Source: Stenotrophomonas nitritireducens
GTDB lineage: Bacteria > Pseudomonadota > Gammaproteobacteria > Xanthomonadales > Xanthomonadaceae
Assembly (NCBI RefSeq): GCF_001700965.1
Contig: NZ_CP016756.1
Coordinates: 3,400,501-3,464,500, forward strand
Direction of reading: 5' to 3'
DNA: 64,000 nt
In this document: positions 42,846-48,480 of the stretch, piece by piece
Position numbering within the stretch: the first letter of the stretch is position 1
How the letters are laid out: every line of letters begins with the position of its first letter
Position numbers and translations under genes: made by a program
The notes under the pieces: model-generated
Databases searched by the model: none
The model's input: only the letters and a program-made list of their open reading frames with translations
Told to the model about the DNA's origin: nothing

Positions 42846-43697
42846 ATGAAGTGCCATGTGGATCAGTTCGGGTTGGCAGCCATGTGCCGGGTACTGAGTG
42901 TCCATCGCAGCGGTTACTACGCCTGGCTTCGAGGCCCGATAAGCCCCCGCGAACGGGATGACCAACGACTGCTTGGACTGATCAAGCACAGCTGGCTTGA
43001 GAGTGGCTCGGTCTACGGACATCGCAAGATCACTTCGGATCTTCGCGAGCTAGGGGAGACGTGTAGCAGGCATCGCGTAGCGCGATTGATGAAGAACGAA
43101 GGGCTTCGGGCGATGGTTGGCTATGGCCGTAGACCGCGCCCATTGAGTGGGCCCGTGGGCTCAGTGGCAAAGAACGTCTTGGCGCGCGGTTTCAAAGTAA
43201 GTGAACCGAATCGCGCATGGGTAACGGACATCACCTACATCCGAACCTACGACGGCTTCATGTACTTAGCCGTTGTGCTCGATCTGTTCTCACGCCAGGT
43301 GGTGGGTTGGGCGACGCGCCCCACGCAGCACACCGACTTGGTTCTGCAAGCGCTGCTCGCTGCGGTTTGGAGGCGCAAACCCGCTCCAGGTTTGCTTCTG
43401 CACTCTGACCAAGGAACGCAGTTCACCAGCGAAGACTGGCAGTGCTTCCTGCGTAAGCACGACATCGTATGCAGCATGAGCCGACGAGGAAATTGCCACG
43501 ACAACGCAGCAATGGAGAGCTTCTTCCAGCTGTTGAAACGCGAACGGATTAAGCGGCGGATCTACAGCAATCACGACGAGGCACGCGCCGATGTCTTCCA
43601 GTACATCGAGATGTTTTACAACCCGACACGGCGACACGGTTCCAATGGCGGCCTGTCCCCGATAGAGTTTGAACGGCAGTACGCACTAAACGGCTGA
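42846..43697 (+). CDS. IS3-family transposase OrfB (DDE integrase core)
   Basis: The 283-residue catalytic part has the N-terminal MCRVLSVHRSGYYAWL region and the rve domain with the three acidic residues: Asp in WVTDITYIRTYDG, Asp in LLHSDQGTQFTS and Glu in HDNAAMESFFQLLKRE, then NPTRRHGSNGGLSP. Its frame is open upstream to the A7 slippery run, with YAF before the first ATG, so it is probably made mainly as an OrfAB fusion. All catalytic residues are intact. Confidence 0.94.
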   Translation: MKCHVDQFGLAAMCRVLSVHRSGYYAWLRGPISPRERDDQRLLGLIKHSWLESGSVYGHRKITSDLRELGETCSRHRVARLMKNEGLRAMVGYGRRPRPLSGPVGSVAKNVLARGFKVSEPNRAWVTDITYIRTYDGFMYLAVVLDLFSRQVVGWATRPTQHTDLVLQALLAAVWRRKPAPGLLLHSDQGTQFTSEDWQCFLRKHDIVCSMSRRGNCHDNAAMESFFQLLKRERIKRRIYSNHDEARADVFQYIEMFYNPTRRHGSNGGLSPIEFERQYALNG

Positions 43698-43704
43698 AGA
43701 GTGT

Positions 43705-43935
43705 CTACAAAAGCCTGGGCGATTCAGTTGGTACTACGGCCGCTTCGCAGGCGCGCTGTACCAGCGCATCTATTGCCTCCTCATCTGCTTGCTCACAGCA
43801 AGCAAATGCTCGGGCTGCAGCTTGACGTACGGCCTCGAGTTTGCTGACGCGGTCGCCAGTCGAGAGGTCTTGCACTTCATTTTCCATGGAGTGGACGAGC
43901 TCTTCCAGGAGCTGGAAATGAGGGGAGGAGGCCAT
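43705..43935 (-). CDS. Small hypothetical protein, end altered by the IS
   Basis: A 76-residue frame, helical and acidic (HFQLLEELVHSMENEVQDL, RVSKLEAVRQAAARAFACCE). The last six residues and the stop come from the right end of the insertion sequence, so the native C terminus is lost or was very near. I do not recognise the family. An alternative ATG at 43998 would add 21 residues; neither has a ribosome site. It is the last in a minus-strand set of small genes. Confidence 0.45.
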   Translation of the reverse strand: MASSPHFQLLEELVHSMENEVQDLSTGDRVSKLEAVRQAAARAFACCEQADEEAIDALVQRACEAAVVPTESPRLL

Positions 43936-44055
43936 CGGCGGTACAGGTATGAAAGACGGTATTTGAAACCTCCGGCCGCCGTCCCGCAAGAGGGGCATGC
44001 GACCGGGCGGCTGGCCATGCTTGGCAGAGGGGAGGCGAAAGGCATTTTGCCCCTA

Positions 44056-44316
44056 CTAGAATCGGGGGTCGCTCTTCGACCAGGTGCGGAAGGTGGCCCG
44101 CATTTCATTGAGCACGATCTGGCAGCTGCAACGCCGCCGAGTAGCAGCCTGTTCCATAACGTCCTCAAAGGCCATCCAGAACCCATCGCCCGAACCGTAG
44201 CGCTCGAGGGCTTGGCGCAGCGCGGTCAGCTCATCGTCCGATAGGCATCCGTCGTTGGAACGGTCTGGCAGGCGCTGATCAGGGGGACGGAACGGCCGGC
44301 GCTTCTGGCCGATCAG
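44056..44316 (-). CDS. GDGFW-type small protein, copy 2, no standard start codon
   Basis: This frame has no ATG, GTG or TTG before the conserved part but encodes a clear paralogue of the genes at 44313 and 45372: LSDDELTALRQALERYGSGD, GFWMAFEDVMEQAATRRRCS, LNEMRATFRTWSKSDPRF. The frame is open from 44334. A CTG at 44314-44316 overlaps the stop of copy 1 (CTGA) and has GGAGGA twelve bases before it, so it may start there or be reached by frameshift from copy 1. It may also be a decayed duplicate. The start given is the CTG. Confidence 0.5.
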   Translation of the reverse strand: MIGQKRRPFRPPDQRLPDRSNDGCLSDDELTALRQALERYGSGDGFWMAFEDVMEQAATRRRCSCQIVLNEMRATFRTWSKSDPRF

Positions 44317-44531
44317 AGGAACTGAGGGTCCTCCCTAGCCCACTTCCGGAAAGCGTTCCGCATTTCTTCGTTCACGATATTTCGGTCGCACCCAAGCCTG
44401 TTGGTGGCTGCATCAAGGATGTCGGTATAAGCGAGCCAGAACCCATCCCCGGTCCCGTAGCGCTCAAACGCGAGCCGCAGCTGGGCAAGCTCGGACAGAG
44501 TTAAGCACTGAGTTGAAGTGTGCTCGTTCAT
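44313..44531 (-). CDS. GDGFW-type small protein, copy 1
   Basis: A 72-residue hypothetical protein. It reads MNEHTSTQCLTLSELAQLRL, then FERYGTGDGFWLAYTDILDA, then GCDRNIVNEEMRNAFRKWAR. It shares with copies 2 and 3 the pattern YGxxDGFW, a polar helix, one cysteine about 16 residues after FW, and a closing helix with MxxxF and a D near the end. No signal peptide or membrane segment. Family not recognised. It stops where copy 2 opens in another frame. Confidence 0.65.
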   Translation of the reverse strand: MNEHTSTQCLTLSELAQLRLAFERYGTGDGFWLAYTDILDAATNRLGCDRNIVNEEMRNAFRKWAREDPQFL

Positions 44532-44705
44532 GAAAGGTGCCAGGCGGTCGGACCGGAAAATCCTATCACCGGGTCTGGCGCTGTTGCCAGAGGTGAGCGG
44601 GCAGCTGAGGCGAAGGTGTCGAGGTAAGTTCTAGACTACCCGCCCCCGCTCTTTGGGCAAAGAATTCCAGCGTAGTCGGGTTGAGATCGATGGTAGGAAA
44701 AACCC
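44532..44705. other. Divergent intergenic region
   Basis: 174 bases between the minus-strand small genes and the DUF488 remnant on the plus strand. TAGGA lies seven bases before the DUF488 ATG. No other feature was seen. Confidence 0.5.
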
Positions 44706-45336
44706 ATGACTGTTTGGACGATGGGGTACTCAACGGGCACGTGGGGCGCTTTTATCGATGTTCTGCAAGCCAACCAAATCGACTCAGTTCCGGGTGTCAG
44801 ACGGTTTCCTGGCTTCCGAAAGTTTCCTTGGTTCGGCAGCGACGCGATGAGTGCGCAATTGCCTCGGGAAGGCATTGGCTATCATTGGGTTCCCGGCTAG
44901 GGGGCGGCGAACAGTGCAGTCAAGGTCGGCGAACGGCGGGTGGAGGAACTCATCGTTTCAGGGCTACGCAGACCACATGGCCAGCGCAGGGTTTGCTGAT
45001 GGGCTTGAACAAGCCTTGGCTGCTGCCGCGAGAAGTCGGACGGCATTGATGTGTGCAGAGCTACTGTGGTGGCGCTGCCATCGGCGGTTGATTTCGGACC
45101 TTCTAGTGCACCGGGGTCACCAAGTGCTGCATATCCAGACCGAACGAGCACCGGACCCGCACAGACTCAATCCCATGGCGCAGCGGGCGGGTGAGGGCCT
45201 TATATATCCCCCATTTGCAGCTCGGCTTGCTTTAAGAGCAACCCAGCCGAGCTCCTGGCCGAGGGCGCAGAAATGGTTGACTGAACTGAGGGCGGGGGCC
45301 ATGATCCGAGGCATCTACTGGGGAGTAGCACCGTGA
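44706..45336 (+). pseudogene. DUF488 family gene with a frameshift
   Basis: The first frame (from ATG 44706) gives MGYSTGTWGAFIDVLQANQI, DSVPGVRRFPGFRKFPWFGS and ends at a stop at 44898-44900. A second frame, one base on, continues with RWRNSS-like residues into SFQGYADHMASAGFADGLEQ, RTALMCAELLWWRCHRRLIS and GHQVLHI, then HRLNPMAQ. Both halves match DUF488, whose members have the WWRCHR motif. The break lies in the G-rich stretch near 44897-44905, where a family LGGRR motif should be. The domain ends near 45216; the frame continues to 45336 without similarity. Confidence 0.8.
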
Positions 45337-45360
45337 GCCCGGTACGCCGGGCTCTTTTTC
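45335..45360 (+). terminator. Rho-independent terminator after the DUF488 remnant
   Basis: GAGCCCGG-TACG-CCGGGCTC, 8-bp stem, followed by TTTTT. Confidence 0.9.
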
Positions 45361-45371
45361 TCTACTGTTAT

Positions 45372-45584
45372 TCAAAAAGCTTCATCGAACGCGCTGTCTG
45401 TTCGAGCCAACTCTTTAAACGCACTCTTGACCATGTCTGTCACTTCCTTCCCGGAACAATCGCTTCGTTGAGTAACCGCTTCTGTGATGATATTGAAAGT
45501 AATCCAGAAACCGTCACTTGCCCCATAGAGCTTGTAGGCACTCTGGATCATTTCCAACTCGGTTTCTGTGAGGCACGGTTTCAT
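45372..45584 (-). CDS. GDGFW-type small protein, copy 3
   Basis: A 70-residue paralogue of copies 1 and 2: MKPCLTETELEMIQSAYKLY, then GASDGFWITFNIITEAVTQR, then VTDMVKSAFKELARTDSAFD. The shared YGxxDGFW, central cysteine and closing F/D residues are present. The ATG at 45584 overlaps the stop of the upstream gene by four bases, so the two are coupled. Family not recognised. Confidence 0.65.
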   Translation of the reverse strand: MKPCLTETELEMIQSAYKLYGASDGFWITFNIITEAVTQRSDCSGKEVTDMVKSAFKELARTDSAFDEAF

Positions 45585-45895
45585 CGTTCTTGGCTTGCTT
45601 CGATAACACACTGATAGGCAGGGAGCCATGAAGGATTGTGGTCGAGTGGGGAAGTTGCGTGTGTGAATACCTCACGCTTCACCCTCTGCATTACTCGTTG
45701 AATGCTTATGAGGATGGCCGCTTCTTCCCGATGACCTTGGACTCCGTCTGCAATTTTCGCTGCTAAATCAGCCAAGCCCTCGAGCAACGCCTGACGCTCG
45801 TTAGACGCCAATGCTGTGCAGGTGGCGACGAGATGGTGGGCTGAACGATCAAAGTCTGATCGAAGAGCAAAGTAGTTAAAAGAACGCGTAACCAT
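45581..45895 (-). CDS. Hypothetical protein coupled to a GDGFW-type gene
   Basis: A 104-residue mostly helical protein, MVTRSFNYFALRSDFDRSAH, then ALASNERQALLEGLADLAAK and ISIQRVMQRVKREVF. I do not recognise the family. The ATG at 45895 was chosen because the frame upstream is unlike coding sequence; the frame itself opens at 46015. Its stop overlaps the start of the next gene (ATGA at 45581-45584), so they make a two-gene unit. Confidence 0.55.
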   Translation of the reverse strand: MVTRSFNYFALRSDFDRSAHHLVATCTALASNERQALLEGLADLAAKIADGVQGHREEAAILISIQRVMQRVKREVFTHATSPLDHNPSWLPAYQCVIEASQER

Positions 45896-46000
45896 GATTT
45901 GGCCCCACAAGCGCTCCCCCCCAGCATGGACCAGCGAGGGCGGGGATGCAACTTTGGGTGCTGTAATTTCGCGTAGGGGCTCCCGCAAGACCAGTACCAC

Positions 46001-46231
46001 GTGCCAAAGTTCCAACCCTGCTGGTCACAGGCCGAGGCCTTCATCGGCCAGAAGGGCAGCGCGCTCGCGACGCTGGAACGCGAGGTCTACAGCTTCCTCA
46101 AGGAGCGACTCCCCAATCTGAAGCACAAGGGTGCGATCGCCTTCGAGAATGTCCCCGTCGTCCTCAGCAAAGGCTACGTAAAGGCCTTCGGTTCATCGCC
46201 TTCCGTCGGCGCCTATGCGCTGGACTTCTGA
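46001..46231 (+). CDS. Hypothetical short frame upstream of the CPBP gene
   Basis: 76 residues: MPKFQPCWSQAEAFIGQKGS, then TLEREVYSFLKERLPN, then FENVPVVLSKGYVKAFGSSP. Composition looks coding but no family is recognised. It is in the same reading phase as the CPBP gene 48 bases later, separated by a single TGA at 46229-46231, and the bridge (LDAGAAGAIFYV) is open. It may be an independent small gene, the head of a longer gene broken by a nonsense change, or a fusion product of rearrangement. Confidence 0.35.
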   Translation: MPKFQPCWSQAEAFIGQKGSALATLEREVYSFLKERLPNLKHKGAIAFENVPVVLSKGYVKAFGSSPSVGAYALDF

Positions 46232-46279
46232 CGCACGGAGACGGGCCTCGATGCTGGTGCTGCCGGTGCAATTTTCTAC

Positions 46280-47116
46280 GTGCTGGTGGCCGACCTCGAT
46301 GGCGAGGCCGATGCGCGGGAAACCGTAGAGCGGGCCATCGAACACACGAAACGACCCGAGGACAGGCCCACGCTGGAACAGATCGCTCGGGTCGAACCCT
46401 TCCTCGCGGACTGCGCCTTCCCGCCAACGCTGGCGGGCGTGCTCGCCTGGGTACGCTTGGTCGAAGGGCGCTCGCTGGCGAGCATCGGGCTGACCGGTCC
46501 GGTACGGCTGAAAACCGTCCTGCGCGGACTTGCCGTTGGATTCGGCACAGTCGCGCTGGTCGTAGTCACGATCTGGATGGCAGGCGGCATGCAGGCCGCA
46601 GGCTTGGGGCAAGCATGGCGCTCGCCCGTGAGTCTGCTGCTAGTAAGTTTCATGTTCCAAGCGACCGTGGAGGAAGTCATCTTCCGCGGTTGGATGCTGT
46701 CGGTGGTGCCGCGCAAGACTAATGTCGCCGTGACAGTGCTGCTTGTGTCGCTCGTTTTCTGCTTCCTGCATTTCAGTCCGCACCAGCCGCCCCTGATCAT
46801 CCTCAGCACGTCCCTGTTCTCGCTGTTCGCCTGCGCCTGGGCACTGTGGACTGGCAGTATCTGGGGCGTGATGGGCTGGCACGCGGGGTGGAACTGGTTG
46901 CTCGCAACCGGCTTCGAACTGCCCGTCGCCGGTATGCATGCGCATTTGCCGGCACTCCTGGTGGCGCTGCGCCCGCAAGGCCTCGACACCTTCACCGGTG
47001 GCGCACAAGGGCCGGAAGGCAGTTACCTGTGCAGCGTTTTCTTCGTCGCCGCGATCGCGTGGATCCAGTGGCGAAGGACGCGTGGAGCTCACAATTTCTC
47101 GCCGACCAGCAGGTAA
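46280..47116 (+). CDS. CPBP-family intramembrane metalloprotease, possibly N-terminally truncated
   Basis: A 278-residue frame with the three CPBP (CAAX-protease/bacteriocin-processing) motifs: TVEEVIFRGWML (EExxxR), CFLHFSPHQ and MGWHAGWNWLL. These intramembrane proteases are found in processing, immunity and stress roles; the target is unknown. Membrane segments start only near residue 84, while family members usually have helices before this. The first 80 residues are charged and hydrophilic (DARETVERAIEHTKRPEDRP). The GTG at 46280 is the first start in the frame. The N-terminal part could be replaced or the real start could lie upstream of the TGA at 46229. Confidence 0.75.
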   Translation: MLVADLDGEADARETVERAIEHTKRPEDRPTLEQIARVEPFLADCAFPPTLAGVLAWVRLVEGRSLASIGLTGPVRLKTVLRGLAVGFGTVALVVVTIWMAGGMQAAGLGQAWRSPVSLLLVSFMFQATVEEVIFRGWMLSVVPRKTNVAVTVLLVSLVFCFLHFSPHQPPLIILSTSLFSLFACAWALWTGSIWGVMGWHAGWNWLLATGFELPVAGMHAHLPALLVALRPQGLDTFTGGAQGPEGSYLCSVFFVAAIAWIQWRRTRGAHNFSPTSR

Positions 47117-47934
47117 CGCCACTACTGGGGCGGCATCTCCCCGTCCCGGCTCTTGCCGATCGGATGCTGGTTCGCGCCGTACCGGCGACGACCAAGCGAT
47201 TGAGCGTCTGCTAGCGGTCGTCGGGCCGATCTCATGGGGCTTGAGCAAACCTCCGGGTTTTCGGCAGCGCGCAGGACATAAGTGCAGGCTCATCCGGAAG
47301 CAGCGGGTGCTCGCTCTGCAATCTGCTGCTTGTACGGATTCCGCTCGAGGTATTTAGCGATCTAGAGGCAGCTTAGGTTCGTGATGCCAGTCCCAGTACC
47401 GACTGGAACCGAGACTGCCTTTGCTGAAGTGTCAACGGAGAGTGATGTGGCTTCCTCGATAGAGTTCGACCAGGCCACCTTCGGTTTACGTCTCGCAACG
47501 AGTGCATCGGGCCGCAGGGCGTGCGACCCGAAGCGGACAGCGACAACTTAGGCAATCCCTGCGAGCACGCAGGTCACAAGTCCCGGAGCCACGCCCTGTG
47601 GAATCGCGTTGGGCGAAGTCCCGCTCCACAGGACGCTGGAATCGTCGAGGCCTCTGGCGTCGGCCTTGGCCCTCGGCGAAGCCAACGATTGAGAGGCTAG
47701 GGAAATGCAGGAGGCATCGTAGACATCGGACGCGGGTCGCGCATAAGTCGATACACAAGCCCGTGTGCGGTGCGACCGTCTAAGAGACCAGTGATTTCCG
47801 AGGCACGGCTTGGTTGCTGCAGAGCCGTGGGATGGATTTCGAACGTAGGGACGGGGAGGGCATGGCAATGACTTGGTTGGGCAAACAACGAAGCCGCCCG
47901 AAGGCGTCTCCGAGTGGCGGCTTGCCCCACTTGC
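47117..47934. other. 818-base stretch without a supported gene
   Basis: No frame here looks like a known family. Several overlapping frames of 60-106 residues exist on both strands but are rich in Arg, Pro and Ser and have no motif. A plus-strand frame near 47380-47550 (MPVPVPTGTETAFAEVSTES) has a slightly better composition but no support. It is probably decayed or rearranged island DNA. Confidence 0.5.
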
Positions 47935-48237
47935 CTAGCTGGGTAGCTTTGCCGCGAGCACGTCGACTTTCTCGATGGTCGGCGGCTCGGAGAACATTTC
48001 CCCGGCCTTGGCCATCAAGGCCGCTGCAACCTTGCCGGCGAGATGGGCCTCCCGGCCCGCATCGTCGGGAAAGGCATCGAAAATGCCGAAGGTTGTTGGC
48101 CCGAGGCGAATTCCGAACCAGACGGTCGTGGCGGGCTCGTCCATAACTAGTGGCAGACCACTCAGGAGAAAGCTTTCAACTTCTTTCTCCTTGCCGATTT
48201 TCGCTTCGAAGCGAACGAATAGCGCAACCTTGACCAT
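47935..48237 (-). CDS. Putative antibiotic biosynthesis monooxygenase / quinol monooxygenase (ABM family)
   Basis: A 100-residue dimeric alpha-beta-barrel protein. It starts MVKVALFVRFEAKIGKEKEV and has FLLSGLPLV, VWFGIRLGPTTFGIFDAF and the closing SEPPTIEKVDVLAAKLP, the pattern of ABM/YgiN proteins that oxidise quinols or act in stress. AGGAG lies seven bases before the ATG at 48237; the frame further upstream is not part of it. It is divergent from the UvrA-like gene, with 243 bases between. Confidence 0.87.
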   Translation of the reverse strand: MVKVALFVRFEAKIGKEKEVESFLLSGLPLVMDEPATTVWFGIRLGPTTFGIFDAFPDDAGREAHLAGKVAAALMAKAGEMFSEPPTIEKVDVLAAKLPS

Positions 48238-48480
48238 GAGCTGTCTCCTGTTGGTCTGACGGAGTAACGACGTCCCCTCCCTTACTTGGAAGCCTAGGAC
48301 TTGTTTGAGCCAAGAAATCAACGGATCGGCGCGCCTAGCCAGTTGGACGCTATTGCCTGACAAACTAGTCGCTTCCGTGGAGCGATGTGTTGCGACGGTG
48401 TGAGGATGGCTCGACGCCCCCTTCACGCGGACGGCGAGCGCAGATTTACCATAGTCACGAATCTGCAGGAGTGCGAACCC

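Larger units (their letters stand above)
42493..43726 (+). mobile_element. IS3-family insertion sequence, 1234 bp
   Basis: Inverted ends: TGAATCGCCCAGGATTTCGT... at 42493-42518 and its inverse at 43701-43726, agreeing at 24 of 26 positions. Two overlapping-phase genes (orfA, orfB) lie inside. The bases outside the ends (TGG on the left, GTT on the right) show no target duplication, which fits a later deletion or recombination at one side. It cuts the gene at 42156 and shortens the one at 43705. Confidence 0.9.
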
